Origin: Bacteroidales bacterium
GTDB lineage: Bacteria > Bacteroidota > Bacteroidia > Bacteroidales > UBA932
DNA length: 37,005 nt
Assembly (NCBI GenBank): GCA_021443605.1
Contig: JABUTQ010000042.1
Location: 1 to 37,005 of the forward strand
Reading direction: 5' to 3'
Under the pieces are notes generated by a model that saw only the letters and a list, made by a program, of their open reading frames with translations, had not been told where the DNA came from and did no database searches. This document shows positions 17,722-28,385 of the stretch, one piece after another. Each line of letters opens with the position of its first letter. The first letter of the stretch is position 1. Both the position numbers and the translations under genes were made by a program.

Positions 17722-19332
17722 ATGGAATTCAAATATCAGGAAATGTTTCCGCTGGGTGAAGACAAGACCCAGTATCGTCTCTTGACAAAAGATTATGTCG
17801 AAGAGGTTGACTTTAATGGTGAAAAGGTATTGAAAGTTGCTCCCGAAGGGCTCCGTTTTCTTGCTCGTCAGGCTATGCACGACGTGTCGTTTATGCTCCG
17901 TCCCGCTCATAATGAGATGGTTTCAAAGATTCTCTCAGATCCTGAGAGCAGTGCGAACGACAAAGCCGTTGCCCTTACAATGCTTCTCAACGCAGGTGTG
18001 GCCGCAAAGGGACAGCTTCCGTTCTGCCAGGATACCGGTACAGCCACAATCGTTGCCAAAAAAGGGCAGAAAGTATGGACCGGCGGCGGTGACACCGAAG
18101 CTCTCTATCACGGTGTTTATGATACTTACACAACTGACAATCTGCGATATAGCCAGACAGTTGCCCTCGATATGTACACCGAGAAAAATACCGGCAACAA
18201 CCTCCCTGCACAGGTGGATATCTATGCCACTGACGGAGCAGAATACAAATTCCTCTTCGTAGCAAAAGGAGGCGGAAGCGCAAACAAGACATATCTCTTC
18301 CAGGAAACCAAGGCCCTCCTGAATCCCGAGAAACTCGAAAAATTCCTTGTGGACAAGATGCGCACCCTTGGAACTGCAGCCTGCCCTCCGTACCATATCG
18401 CTTTTGTGATTGGCGGCACTTCTGCCGAGATGAACCTCAAGACCGTGAAACTCGCCTCTGCAAAATATTATGACGAGCTCCCCACTTCCGGCAACGACCT
18501 CGGTCGCGCATTCCGCGACCTTGAAATGGAGGCCAAGCTCCTTGAAGCAGCCCATAAACTTGGGCTTGGCGCACAGTTCGGCGGCAAGGCTTTCGCTCAC
18601 GATATCAGAGTGATACGTCTTCCTCGTCACGGCGCTTCGTGCCCTGTCGGAATGGGAGTAAGCTGCTCTGCAGACCGTAATGTCAAGGCCAAGATAAACA
18701 AGGACGGCATCTGGCTCGAGCAACTCGACACCAATCCTCTTCGCCTGGTTCCCGAGCAGTATCTCAACAGCAAACACTCTACAGGTGTGAAGATAGACCT
18801 CAACCGCCCGATGAAAGAGGTTTGCGCAGAGCTCAGCAAATATCCTGTCTCTACTTTCCTCCTTTTGAAAGGAACAATCATCGTTGGCCGCGACATCGCC
18901 CACGCCAAACTGAAAGAGCGCATCGACCGCGGCGAGGGTCTTCCTCAGTATATGAAAGACCATCCCATTTATTATGCCGGCCCGGCCAAGACACCCGCAG
19001 GAATGCCTTCAGGCAGCTTCGGCCCCACAACTGCCGGACGTATGGACAGCTATGTGGATTTGTTCCAGGACAATGGCGGCAGTATGATTATGATTGCCAA
19101 GGGCAACCGCAGCAAACAGGTTACAGATGCCTGCAAGAAGCACGGTGGATTCTATCTTGGAAGCATCGGCGGCCCCGCAGCCAAACTTGCACAGGACAAC
19201 ATCAAGAAGGTGGAATGCCTTGAATATCCGGAGCTTGGAATGGAGGCCATTTGGCGCATTGAAGTGGAAGATTTCCCTGCCTTCATCCTCGTAGATGACA
19301 AAGGCAACGACTTCTTCGCCGACAAGATGTAG
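17722..19332 (+). CDS. Class I fumarate hydratase
   Basis: [62 protein letters not shown]; single-chain FumA/FumB type. Confidence 0.94.
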   Translation: MEFKYQEMFPLGEDKTQYRLLTKDYVEEVDFNGEKVLKVAPEGLRFLARQAMHDVSFMLRPAHNEMVSKILSDPESSANDKAVALTMLLNAGVAAKGQLPFCQDTGTATIVAKKGQKVWTGGGDTEALYHGVYDTYTTDNLRYSQTVALDMYTEKNTGNNLPAQVDIYATDGAEYKFLFVAKGGGSANKTYLFQETKALLNPEKLEKFLVDKMRTLGTAACPPYHIAFVIGGTSAEMNLKTVKLASAKYYDELPTSGNDLGRAFRDLEMEAKLLEAAHKLGLGAQFGGKAFAHDIRVIRLPRHGASCPVGMGVSCSADRNVKAKINKDGIWLEQLDTNPLRLVPEQYLNSKHSTGVKIDLNRPMKEVCAELSKYPVSTFLLLKGTIIVGRDIAHAKLKERIDRGEGLPQYMKDHPIYYAGPAKTPAGMPSGSFGPTTAGRMDSYVDLFQDNGGSMIMIAKGNRSKQVTDACKKHGGFYLGSIGGPAAKLAQDNIKKVECLEYPELGMEAIWRIEVEDFPAFILVDDKGNDFFADKM

Positions 19333-19390
19333 AACCCTCATTCCGAGGTAGTTGCGTCATTCTGAGCGACAGCGAAGAATCTCCACGAAA

Positions 19391-19433
19391 ATCCTCAAAA
19401 GGTTGTTGCCAATAAACCTTTTGAGGATTTTTT
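19391..19433 (+). terminator. Rho-independent terminator after the fumarase gene
   Basis: 14-bp perfect stem ATCCTCAAAAGGTT (19391-19404) / AACCTTTTGAGGAT (19415-19428) with a run of T. Confidence 0.85.
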
Positions 19434-19463
19434 CTTGCAGTATTTCAATATAAATATATAATT

Positions 19464-19625
19464 TTGTGTCTTAAAAGGTTAGTGGATGATAACCATTTAA
19501 TTAAAAAATATGGCATCAGCATTACAGCCATCCAAAAACTCATCAATCAACTTGTTGTAAAAAACTATATAGAGAAGAATCCGACAGACAACACCTGGCG
19601 AGTAATCATAACCCCTTCGTTATAA
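19464..19625 (+). pseudogene. Remnant: C-terminal winged-helix-like fragment of a larger gene
   Basis: Open frame without a plausible complete gene: LCLKRLVDDNHLIKKYGISITAIQKLINQLVVKNYIEKNPTDNTWRVIITPSL*, which reads like a winged-helix C-terminus. Confidence 0.5.
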
Positions 19626-19635
19626 AGGATTTGCA

Positions 19636-21303
19636 CTACACCCGGCAGAGGGTGTGGCCGGCAAGGGTGCCCGTGTGCTTTCCTTCTGAGATTGCGTGCG
19701 CTCCGTTTACGAAAACGTGTTCGATACCGGTAGGGAAGGTGTGCGGATTGGCATAGGTTGCAAGATCCTTTATTGTATCGGGATTGAAGACAACCACGTC
19801 TGCAGCATACCCCGGAATCAGCAGCCCGCGGTTCCCGATATGAAGCCGTGAGGCGGGAAGGCCGGTGCACTTGTAGATTGCCGTAGCCATATCTACCACC
19901 TTCTCCTCGCGGACAAATTTCTCGAAGAAGCGGGGGAAGGTCCCATACGACCGCGGATGGGGAATCTCTTTGCTGAGGACACCTTCCGGAGAATAGACGC
20001 TCCCGTCGGATGCCGGCATCGAAAGCGGATGGGCATAAATCATATTCAGGTTTTCTTCTTTCATCGCAAATACCGCCATCTGCACGCCAAGTCTCTCTGT
20101 AACAAGTAGATGGTGAATCATTGGCCAAATATCGAGACCGGAAATTTCACAACACTCGGCAATGTTCTTTCCGGAATATTGTGCATTTTCGGGACGTGAG
20201 CAGGCGGCTATAAGGATTTTTTGAGCTCCTCCGAGCTGCTTCACACGATTTTCGGCATACTGCCCTATCGTTTTTTCTGTCACCGGATTGTCGAGCCTCG
20301 CAAGGATGTCGTCCGTTGAGCCGTCTCGCATATTGAGTGGGATAATGTTCGACAGCCCGGTGAAGAATGCCAGATAAGGATAGCGGTCAAAAGTAATATC
20401 GATACCACCGTTGCGTGCTTCATCAATAAGTTCAAGAAGGTGAGGAAGTTTGTGCCAGTTCGGTTCATTTTGGGCTTTCAAATGGGATATCTCCAATCTC
20501 GCTCCACTCTTGCGGGCAAAATCTATCGCCTCGGCGACCGCCTGCTCCACAAAATTGTCTTCATTCCGCATATGAATCGCGTAAAGGGCATCGTGTTTGG
20601 CCACCACCTTGCACAAGGCAATCATCTCTTCCACTGAAGCATACGAACCCGGGGCATATTCCAGCCCGAACGAGAGGCCGATTGCCCCCATCTCCAATTC
20701 TTTGTCCAGAATATTGCACATTTGCTCTATCTGCTCTTTCGTCGCAGGGATGTTCTTGTTGCCAACTACGCTGGAACGAAGGCTTCCCTGCCCGACGTAG
20801 CTTGCATAATTTATCCCTATCTTATTGTTGTCAAGCGCTGTGTAAAATCCGTCTATATCTTTCCAAAAAGGATTTCCCCAGCGGAGGCGCTCCTTGTTTG
20901 CCTCATAATATGCATCTGAATAGGGAAACGGAGAGTCACCGCAGTTGCCTCCGATGTCTGTCGTTACCCCCTGGAATATGCGGCTGTCCCCTTTGGGGGC
21001 CTCAAACAGATTGGTGTCCGTGTGGGAGTGTATGTCGATAAATCCCGGGCTCACCGCCATTCCTTTTGCATCGATTACCAAATCTGCACTTGAGCCGAGA
21101 TCCTGCCCGATGGCCGCTATTTTCCCTTCGCGGATTCCCAAATCGCCTTTGATTGCAGGCTTGCCGTCGCCCGAATAGATTGTGCCGTTTTTGATTATCG
21201 TATCAAAATGATTGCGTGTGCATGCAGTTGCAAACGGTGAGAATGAAATTCCCAACGCTGCGGCTCCGAATGCCGATGTCTTGAAGAAATCCCTTCTATT
21301 CAT
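19636..21303 (-). CDS. Tat-exported N-acyl-D-amino-acid deacylase-like amidohydrolase
   Basis: MNRRDFFKTSAFGAAALGISF (Tat-like), GMAVSPGFIDIHSHTD, EISHLKAQN, GYAADVVVFNPDTIKD. Confidence 0.9.
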   Translation of the reverse strand: MNRRDFFKTSAFGAAALGISFSPFATACTRNHFDTIIKNGTIYSGDGKPAIKGDLGIREGKIAAIGQDLGSSADLVIDAKGMAVSPGFIDIHSHTDTNLFEAPKGDSRIFQGVTTDIGGNCGDSPFPYSDAYYEANKERLRWGNPFWKDIDGFYTALDNNKIGINYASYVGQGSLRSSVVGNKNIPATKEQIEQMCNILDKELEMGAIGLSFGLEYAPGSYASVEEMIALCKVVAKHDALYAIHMRNEDNFVEQAVAEAIDFARKSGARLEISHLKAQNEPNWHKLPHLLELIDEARNGGIDITFDRYPYLAFFTGLSNIIPLNMRDGSTDDILARLDNPVTEKTIGQYAENRVKQLGGAQKILIAACSRPENAQYSGKNIAECCEISGLDIWPMIHHLLVTERLGVQMAVFAMKEENLNMIYAHPLSMPASDGSVYSPEGVLSKEIPHPRSYGTFPRFFEKFVREEKVVDMATAIYKCTGLPASRLHIGNRGLLIPGYAADVVVFNPDTIKDLATYANPHTFPTGIEHVFVNGAHAISEGKHTGTLAGHTLCRV

Positions 21304-21308
21304 ATTAT

Positions 21309-22346
21309 TTAGTTTTCTGAATCGAGTTTCAGGTTTGGTGTGTGCCACACTTTCATATCATCTTGCTCTCCATAAACGAGATATGCCTCAAATCCCATCT
21401 TCTGTGCAATCTCTTTTGCTGCATCAAGCCCCACAACCATAAGCCAGGTAGCATAAGCATCTGCTGTGGCGCCGTCTTGTGCTGATACTGTGGCACTTAG
21501 CAGAGTGTGCGTTACCGGATACCCCGTGAATGGATCTATCGTATGGGAATATTTCTCTCCGTCTTTCACATAAAATTTCCGATAATTTCCCGAGGTCACA
21601 AGGCCGCAGTCCGTGATGTTGAGGATATCCTGTTTCAACTCGCCCGAAGCGTTGTTTCCATCGACCGGTTTGTCTATCCACACGCGCCACGTCCCTTTCC
21701 GAGGGCTCTCTCCGGCGCAGACAATCTCCCCTCCAAGCTCTATGATATAATCTTTGCAGCCCTCTCTTTTCAGTATTCCGGCAAGGAGGTCGCAAGTGAA
21801 TCCTTGGGCTATAGCATTGAAATTCAGTTTGATGCGAGAATCTTCCTTTTTGAGGTGTATCGTGCCGTCATCGTATTTTGCGAGAGATACCTTCTCCATC
21901 CCCACAAAAGACAAGACGCTGTCCACCTTCATCTTGGTTGCTGTCGTATCCTGTGAAAAACCAAATCCCCAAATGTCGAACAGGGGAGCCGCCGAAGGGT
22001 CGAATGCCCCGCCGCTGATGTCGTATATCCGTTTGGAGATTGTGAAAGTCTCAACAAAGATATCATCAAGGGGAATATCCTGATTGTCATTTACTCTTGA
22101 AAGGATAGATCCTTTGTTATAGCCCGAGATGGACATATCAACCGCCTTGAGCAAGGAATCTATCGAAGCTTCTACCGCTTTTATGTCTGAAGTATCTGGT
22201 AATCTGCAAGTTATGTTATATGTCCCCCCTTGCGCCTCGCCTGCGAAACGGGTGTAGTTGTCATAAGAATTAATACATCCGCAAAAGAAAAATGACGAAG
22301 CAAAAAGGAGCAAAAAAACAGAATGTCTATGATTGATTTTTATCAT
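21309..22346 (-). CDS. apbE: FAD:protein FMN transferase (ApbE), lipoprotein
   Basis: Lipobox FFFCGC; FDPSAAPLFDIWGFG; FNAIAQGFTCD; YSHTIDPFTGYPV; DGATADAYATWLMVVG. Confidence 0.93.
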   Translation of the reverse strand: MIKINHRHSVFLLLFASSFFFCGCINSYDNYTRFAGEAQGGTYNITCRLPDTSDIKAVEASIDSLLKAVDMSISGYNKGSILSRVNDNQDIPLDDIFVETFTISKRIYDISGGAFDPSAAPLFDIWGFGFSQDTTATKMKVDSVLSFVGMEKVSLAKYDDGTIHLKKEDSRIKLNFNAIAQGFTCDLLAGILKREGCKDYIIELGGEIVCAGESPRKGTWRVWIDKPVDGNNASGELKQDILNITDCGLVTSGNYRKFYVKDGEKYSHTIDPFTGYPVTHTLLSATVSAQDGATADAYATWLMVVGLDAAKEIAQKMGFEAYLVYGEQDDMKVWHTPNLKLDSEN

Positions 22347-22421
22347 TTGGATGGCACGATTTTCGTTCCTGATTACGCAAAATTCCAAAAAAAAGTGCAT
22401 ATTTGCAAGTTATAAATTGAA

Positions 22422-23450
22422 ATGATGAATAACTGTAAGAAATATTTATGGATGCTGGTGGCCGCATTGTCGCTTTTCTGTGCGGTTGCCTGCAACAAAG
22501 AAGAGGAAGAGGAGGAGACAAAGCCTTCAATGACCGGCACAATCAAATTTGATTTGCCGACATACATTCCGATAAATGAACTCAGACAATTGACCGCATC
22601 CGGAATCACCTATCCCGAGAAAGTGGACTACAAATGGATGATAAAGGCGATGTATTCCGATACCCTTTATGGTGAGTCGGTCATAGTCCGTTTTCCCGAT
22701 TCGCTCGGAACATTCGTTGTGACCTCCTTGGCCACAGCCGATGGCTATTATGTTTCGACCACTTCCAAGGAGACCACTACCGTAGATACCACAGCTCTAA
22801 TCGGCTCCCTTCAGGGATTGTCGGTGGCATCATCGTATTTTGTAGATCCGAGAGATAAAAAAACTTATGGTTATGAGACGATTGGCAAGCTCGATTGGTT
22901 TACCGAAAACCTTGCTTGGGAGGGGTGCGGAGCTCCTTTCAAGTCGTCTGAAATTATGACACATATCTTCGGAAGATACTATTCTTGGAACGAAGCTACT
23001 GGCGGCGTTTCAGCTGATGGCCTCGGCGCCGGTCCTCAGGGGGCCTGCCCTCCCGGCTGGAGTGTCCCCACCAATGCAGACTGGGTTGATTTGGCGACTG
23101 CTATGAACGATGGCAAAGAATTGAAGTTCCATGATTTATGGGTTGAAATCGGAGAAAGGGCCTCTGCCATCGCTTATTTTAATGAAACCAAGATGTGGGA
23201 ATATTGGCCTGATAATCTCCATACAAACGATTTCTATTGGAACGGCTTGCCTTGCGGATACTCTTTGCAGAACAATGGCAATTTCAAGGGAATATATGAA
23301 TACGGAATGTGGTGGAGTGCCACCGAGAAGGATGCTTCCAAGGCGTATTACAGATATATCTACATGAAGGAGTCCAGTTTCCCTGCTTCATACGGCGCCA
23401 AAAATGATTACGGTATGACCGTGAGATGTGTGAGAATCGCCTCCGAATAG
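22422..23450 (+). CDS. Lipoprotein with FISUMP (Fibrobacter succinogenes major paralogous) domain
   Basis: CAVACNKEEEE lipobox; LDWFTENLAW, GRYYSWNEATGG, ACPPGWSVPTNADW, WWSATEKD, GMTVRCVR. Confidence 0.85.
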   Translation: MMNNCKKYLWMLVAALSLFCAVACNKEEEEEETKPSMTGTIKFDLPTYIPINELRQLTASGITYPEKVDYKWMIKAMYSDTLYGESVIVRFPDSLGTFVVTSLATADGYYVSTTSKETTTVDTTALIGSLQGLSVASSYFVDPRDKKTYGYETIGKLDWFTENLAWEGCGAPFKSSEIMTHIFGRYYSWNEATGGVSADGLGAGPQGACPPGWSVPTNADWVDLATAMNDGKELKFHDLWVEIGERASAIAYFNETKMWEYWPDNLHTNDFYWNGLPCGYSLQNNGNFKGIYEYGMWWSATEKDASKAYYRYIYMKESSFPASYGAKNDYGMTVRCVRIASE

Positions 23451-23459
23451 ACGAGTTAT

Positions 23460-23897
23460 ATGAGAAACAAGTTTCTGACTGATAGTCAAATAACCGCTGT
23501 GGAGCAGGCAATAGGGCAGGCTGAGAAAAAGACCTCTGGTGAGATTCGTGTCCGTCTTGAGCCCAGATGTCTCTCCAACCCCGTGAAGCGGGCGGTGAAG
23601 GTGTTCTATAAACTTGGAATGGATAAGACAAAGAATCAGACCGGTGTGCTTGTATATGTTGCCCATAAATCGGGGAAGATTGCCATAGTTGGAGACAAGG
23701 GGATCAATGAGGCTGTCGGAGAAGGCTTTTGGAACGGCATCATTGCAAATCTCTCGACATCATTCAGTTGCGGAGAGCGTCAGAAAGGGCTTTGTGATGC
23801 AGTGTTGGCTGTCGGTGAGGCTTTGAAACAATATTTTCCATATCAAGACGACGATGAAAACGAACTTCCGAATGAAATATCTGTGGGGCGTTTGTAG
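23460..23897 (+). CDS. TPM-domain protein (no signal peptide)
   Basis: EQAIGQAEKKTSGEIRVRLEP...TGVLVYVAHKSGKIAIVGDKGINEAVGEGFW. Confidence 0.8.
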   Translation: MRNKFLTDSQITAVEQAIGQAEKKTSGEIRVRLEPRCLSNPVKRAVKVFYKLGMDKTKNQTGVLVYVAHKSGKIAIVGDKGINEAVGEGFWNGIIANLSTSFSCGERQKGLCDAVLAVGEALKQYFPYQDDDENELPNEISVGRL

Positions 23898-24633
23898 ACG
23901 GTCTGCACTGGTGGTTTTGTTGCTGACATTGTCGTTGGCGGCCGCAATGGCACAGATACCCGCCAAGCCCAATCCACCGCGTCTTGTGAACGATTTTGCC
24001 GAAATTTTTACGGCATCAGAGCGGCAGATTCTTGAAAATCGTTTGGTGGCATTTGACGATACCACTTCAAATCAGATAGTTATAGTTACTGTCAACGATC
24101 TTGGCGGATACGACAAGGCCGAGTTTGCCATTCGTCTCGGCACGGAATGGGGTGTGGGGACGGAGAAGCACGATAATGGTCTGGTGATACTGATTAAGCC
24201 AAAGACATCGTCCTCGAGAGGAGAATTGTTCATATCTGTGGGATATGGTCTCGAGGGAGTTGTTCCAGATGCCGTTGCAAAGAGAATTACTGACGAGAGG
24301 CTGATTCCCCATTTTATGGAGAATGACTACTACGGAGGAGTGGAGGATGCGCTCAGTGTTCTTATGCCGCTACTTGCCGGAGAGATATCCGAAATCCCCC
24401 ACCGCGAGGGAGACGATGATGACACAGCGATTTTTATTCTCTTTTTTATACTAATCGTATTGATTGTGTACCTCAAGATGAGTAATGGAGGCGGAGGTAT
24501 CACAATCTCGAGCCACGGTGGAGGTTATTCCGGCGGCGTCTTCTCCGGTGGAAGTTTTGGTGGAAGTTCCGGAGGATTCGGAGGGTTTGGCGGCGGCAGC
24601 TTCGGTGGTGGCGGTGCCGGTGGCAGTTGGTAA
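23854..24633 (+). CDS. TPM-domain membrane protein with Gly-rich tail (ATG 23875 also possible)
   Basis: Signal peptide, VNDFAEIFTASERQILENRLVAFDDTTSNQIVIVTV, TM helix, GGFGGFGGGSFGGGGAGGSW end. Confidence 0.88.
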   Translation: MKTNFRMKYLWGVCRRSALVVLLLTLSLAAAMAQIPAKPNPPRLVNDFAEIFTASERQILENRLVAFDDTTSNQIVIVTVNDLGGYDKAEFAIRLGTEWGVGTEKHDNGLVILIKPKTSSSRGELFISVGYGLEGVVPDAVAKRITDERLIPHFMENDYYGGVEDALSVLMPLLAGEISEIPHREGDDDDTAIFILFFILIVLIVYLKMSNGGGGITISSHGGGYSGGVFSGGSFGGSSGGFGGFGGGSFGGGGAGGSW

Positions 24634-24650
24634 TCCCAGAAGTTGTTCTT

Positions 24651-25700
24651 ATGCGTAAGTTTGCGATTATACTCTCGGTCATTCTGCTTGGCTCTTTTAC
24701 GGCTCTGGCGCAGGATACCGTGAGGATTGCGTTCATTGGAGATGTGATGTGCCACCAACGGCAGCTCGAGTACGCATACGATTCATCATCAAAAAGTTAC
24801 AATTTCGATTCTTATTTTGCCCATATCAAGCCGTTTTTCGAGCGCGCCGATTTTGCAGTTGCAAATATGGAATTTACCGTGGGTGTCACCCCTTACACCG
24901 GTTACCCCTGCTTCTCTGCGCCGGCCGAACTCCCTCTGAAGGCAAAGGAGGCCGGTATAGATTTGTTTATGATGGCAAACAACCATATCTGCGACAAGGG
25001 AAAAAGGGGACTTGACAGCACTATGGCAATCTACAGCCGTCTGCAAGTCCCGCATATCGGAGCCTATGCTTCAGATTCTGTGGAAGTGGCTGATAATCCA
25101 TATCTTGTGAATATCCGAGGAATCAATGTCGCTTTCTTGAATTTCACTTATGGCACAAACGGCATTTCTGTGCCTTCTCCATATCGTGTAAACAAATTGG
25201 ACTCGTTGCATATCCGTCAGACGATTGCGCGGGCAAAGGAGCGTGGCGCGGAATTCATTATTGCTATGCCCCATTGGGGAGAGGAATATTCAATCAACTG
25301 CAACCAATCTCAGCGGAAGTGGGAAGCTTTCCTTTATCGCGAAGGGGTAAATGCCGTAATCGGCTCGCATCCGCATGTGGTTCAGGAGGTTGAGTATGGA
25401 GCTGGCCGTTTCACGGTCTTTTCTATGGGGAATTTTATCTCCAATATGAGCATAAAATTTGGTCAGATAGGGATGCTCGTGGAGCTTGTGTTGACTGTCG
25501 ATGACGAGAAAGTTTTGGATGTGCTTCCTCCGGAGGTGACATATCTTTGGTGTGGCCGTGGCGGCCTGATGGAGAAAAACTACTCCGTGGTACCGATAAG
25601 GGATTATCTCGACAGTGCAGACCACTTTCTGGTCAAGGCGCAGCATCAGAAGATGGTGCGTGAATGGAACGAACTTGTGAAAAAACTGAATATAGAATAG
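24651..25700 (+). CDS. CapA family protein (metallophosphoesterase-like)
   Basis: RIAFIGDVMCHQRQL, ANMEFTVG, MANNHICDKGKRGLDST, MPHWGEEY, VIGSHPHVVQEVE. Confidence 0.9.
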   Translation: MRKFAIILSVILLGSFTALAQDTVRIAFIGDVMCHQRQLEYAYDSSSKSYNFDSYFAHIKPFFERADFAVANMEFTVGVTPYTGYPCFSAPAELPLKAKEAGIDLFMMANNHICDKGKRGLDSTMAIYSRLQVPHIGAYASDSVEVADNPYLVNIRGINVAFLNFTYGTNGISVPSPYRVNKLDSLHIRQTIARAKERGAEFIIAMPHWGEEYSINCNQSQRKWEAFLYREGVNAVIGSHPHVVQEVEYGAGRFTVFSMGNFISNMSIKFGQIGMLVELVLTVDDEKVLDVLPPEVTYLWCGRGGLMEKNYSVVPIRDYLDSADHFLVKAQHQKMVREWNELVKKLNIE

Positions 25701-26672
25701 ATGGATATCGAAAAGAGAATTGTTTTACAGGAGATTGACCCCGTGGAGATTTATGGGGTCAACAACAAATTGTTTGATTTTTTTGTTTCGCGCTTCCCGA
25801 AGGTAAGGGCTGTGGCGCGCGGTGCGGAGATTTTCATTGTAGGGGCAGAGGACGACATCGCTGCATTTGAAACGAAGCTCAATGCGTTGATAGCCAAAAA
25901 GATGACAAAGCGTTCGCTCACTATGTACGATGTGGAATCGCTCTTTGAGAATGGTGGCGGCCACGACGACGAAGTGGGGATGGTGGATATGGAAGATAGC
26001 CGCGAATATACTATCGTCTATGGCGTTGACGGACACGTTGTAAGGGCGAAGACAAAGAATCAGAAGAAACTGGTGAGGGAGTATTACAAGAACGATTTGC
26101 TGTTTGCTCTGGGGCCTGCCGGCACCGGAAAGACTTATACCGCTATTGCATTAGCTGTCAGAGCATTAAAAAACAGAGAAGTCAAGAGATTGATTCTTAC
26201 CAGACCGGCTGTCGAAGCGGGAGAGCGTTTGGGATTCCTTCCGGGAGATATGAAGGAAAAGCTCGATCCATATCTCCAGCCACTCTACGATGCCTTGCAG
26301 GATATGATTCCCGCAAAGAAACTCCAGACCTTTATGGAAGACGGCACAATACAGATTGCTCCGCTCGCTTATATGCGCGGCCGCACCCTCGATAGGGCAT
26401 TCGTGATTCTGGACGAGGCACAGAATACCTCTCTCGGCCAGCTCAAGATGTTCCTCACCCGAATGGGATGCGATGCGAAATTTATCGTGACAGGCGATGC
26501 TACCCAGATAGACCTTCCTCGCAAAAGCGATTCGGGATTGCTCAAAGGGGTGGGGCTCGTGAAGGACATAAGGGGGGTAAGTGTAGTGGAATTTGGCAAG
26601 GAAGATATTGTGCGTCACCCACTTGTATCAAAAATCATTGAAGCGTTTGAAAACGACAAAGAAAATTGCTAA
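25701..26672 (+). CDS. PhoH family ATPase
   Basis: FALGPAGTGKTYTAIALAV, RLILTRPAVEAGERLGFLPGDMKEKLDPYLQPLYDAL, VILDEAQNTSLGQLKMFLTRMG. Confidence 0.95.
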   Translation: MDIEKRIVLQEIDPVEIYGVNNKLFDFFVSRFPKVRAVARGAEIFIVGAEDDIAAFETKLNALIAKKMTKRSLTMYDVESLFENGGGHDDEVGMVDMEDSREYTIVYGVDGHVVRAKTKNQKKLVREYYKNDLLFALGPAGTGKTYTAIALAVRALKNREVKRLILTRPAVEAGERLGFLPGDMKEKLDPYLQPLYDALQDMIPAKKLQTFMEDGTIQIAPLAYMRGRTLDRAFVILDEAQNTSLGQLKMFLTRMGCDAKFIVTGDATQIDLPRKSDSGLLKGVGLVKDIRGVSVVEFGKEDIVRHPLVSKIIEAFENDKENC

Positions 26673-26699
26673 ATTCGCGTTTTGGAAAAAAGGCAAGAA

Positions 26700-27176
26700 A
26701 TGAAATCGATAAAAGTCATCACTGCGTTGCTCGCTTCAATGTGCTTACTGAGCAGTTGCGATTTCTTCCGCAAAATTGTCGGCAAGCCCACCTCAGAGGA
26801 GATTGAAAAACTCAAGTTAGAGGTAGCCATAAGGGAGAGGGCTCAGCGCGATTCTCTCGCTGCTGCCAGGACCCTTACCGCGGATAAAGCCCCTATGGAG
26901 GCGGAGTTTGCGGCAAAAGACAATTTGGACAAGGAATATTATGTCGTGCTCGGAAGTTTCAAGGTTCCGGAAAATGCAGCCAAATTCAAAGATTATCTCG
27001 AGAAGAAAGGATACGAAATCAAAGAAGTGCGCTTCACAAATGGCTATAATGTTATAATGACTTGTGGAACAAATAATTATCGCGAGGCATACGGGAAGAT
27101 GGTGGAGTTTATGGAGTTTCAGTTCTGTCCCGATGACATCTGGATATACGGCAAATCACAGAATTTACACGAATAA
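26700..27176 (+). CDS. SPOR-domain lipoprotein
   Basis: LLSSC lipobox; EYYVVLGSFKVPENAAKFKDYLEKKGYE is SPOR-like. Confidence 0.8.
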   Translation: MKSIKVITALLASMCLLSSCDFFRKIVGKPTSEEIEKLKLEVAIRERAQRDSLAAARTLTADKAPMEAEFAAKDNLDKEYYVVLGSFKVPENAAKFKDYLEKKGYEIKEVRFTNGYNVIMTCGTNNYREAYGKMVEFMEFQFCPDDIWIYGKSQNLHE

Positions 27177-27191
27177 ATCAATAAAACTATC

Positions 27192-28301
27192 ATGATTAAA
27201 ACAACAGCTTTTACAGAAAAACACATTGCTCTCGGGGCAAAGATGGCTCCATTTGCAGGTTATAATATGCCGATTGAATATGTCGGCATAAATGAAGAAC
27301 ACGCCACTGTACGCAATGGCGTAGGCGTTTTTGACGTTTCGCACATGGGCGAAATCTGGGCAAAGGGACCGAATGCATACAAGTTTCTCCAATATGTATC
27401 TTCAAACGATATCAGCGTCCTCTTCCCGGGCAAGGCACAATACACTTGCTTCCCGAATGGCAAGGGCGGCATCGTGGATGACTTTATCGTTTATTGCGTT
27501 GATAGCGAGACATATCTCCTTGCTGTGAATGCTGCAAACATAGAGAAAGACTGGAATCACCTTTGCGCAATTGCTCCCAAGTTCGATATGACTCCGGGCA
27601 AGGAGCTCTACAACGCTTCTGACGAAATCTGCCAGCTCGCCATCCAGGGCCCTAAAGCTATGGAAGTGATGCAGAAGATTTGCGACGAGGATGTGATGTC
27701 TATGGAATATTATACTTTCAAGAAACTCACCGTTGCAGGCATTCCTAACGCAATCCTCTCTACCACAGGTTATACCGGCAGCGGCGGATGCGAAGTTTAT
27801 GTTGCAAACGAAGACGGCGACAAGCTTTGGAAGGCCGTGTTCGAGGCAGGTGCAGAGTTCGGCATCAAACCTATCGGTCTCGGTGCACGCGACACCCTTC
27901 GTCTCGAAATGGGTTTCTGCCTCTATGGCAATGACATTGACGACACCACCTCACCTCTCGAGGCAGGTCTCGGCTGGATTACCAAATTCAACGACACAAA
28001 GGGCGACTTCATCGACCGCGACTATATGCTTCAGCTTAAAGCAGATGGCATCAAACGCAAACTCGTTGGTTTTGAGCTTGTTGACAAGGGTGTAGCCCGT
28101 CACGGATATGACATCTGCGATGCAGAGGGCAATGTAATCGGCCACGTCACTTCAGGTACAATGGGCCCTTCAGTGAAGAAGGCAATCGGTATGGGCTATG
28201 TAAACACTCCGTTCAACAAAGTTGACAGCGAGATTTTCATAAGCGTCCGCGGCCGTCTGCTCAAGGCAAAGGTTGTGAAGATGCCTTTCTACAAAAAGTA
28301 A
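27192..28301 (+). CDS. gcvT: Glycine cleavage system aminomethyltransferase (T protein)
   Basis: [69 protein letters not shown]. Confidence 0.96.
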   Translation: MIKTTAFTEKHIALGAKMAPFAGYNMPIEYVGINEEHATVRNGVGVFDVSHMGEIWAKGPNAYKFLQYVSSNDISVLFPGKAQYTCFPNGKGGIVDDFIVYCVDSETYLLAVNAANIEKDWNHLCAIAPKFDMTPGKELYNASDEICQLAIQGPKAMEVMQKICDEDVMSMEYYTFKKLTVAGIPNAILSTTGYTGSGGCEVYVANEDGDKLWKAVFEAGAEFGIKPIGLGARDTLRLEMGFCLYGNDIDDTTSPLEAGLGWITKFNDTKGDFIDRDYMLQLKADGIKRKLVGFELVDKGVARHGYDICDAEGNVIGHVTSGTMGPSVKKAIGMGYVNTPFNKVDSEIFISVRGRLLKAKVVKMPFYKK

Positions 28302-28323
28302 ATTTTGTTCGACAATAGAGATG

Positions 28324-28353
28324 AAAGTCGTGCAACTCTTGCACGACTTTTGT
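28324..28353 (+). terminator. Rho-independent terminator after gcvT
   Basis: AAAGTCGTGCA (28324-28334) / TGCACGACTTT (28340-28350), T-rich 3' side. Confidence 0.7.
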
Positions 28354-28385
28354 TTATATTTGCCCGACTGACAAATCTTGTTTTG

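Noticed and set aside
17935-18963. 342-aa - strand ORF opposite the fumarase gene
   Set aside because: Shadow ORF caused by codon usage of the real + strand gene; no recognisable features.
24480-24633. G/C-rich repeats as a possible repeat array
   Set aside because: Explained by the Gly-rich C-terminal tail of the TPM-domain protein; no regular repeat-spacer structure as in CRISPR.
27192-28301. Possible glycine riboswitch for gcvT
   Set aside because: Only 15 nt separate it from the upstream SPOR gene; no space for an aptamer.
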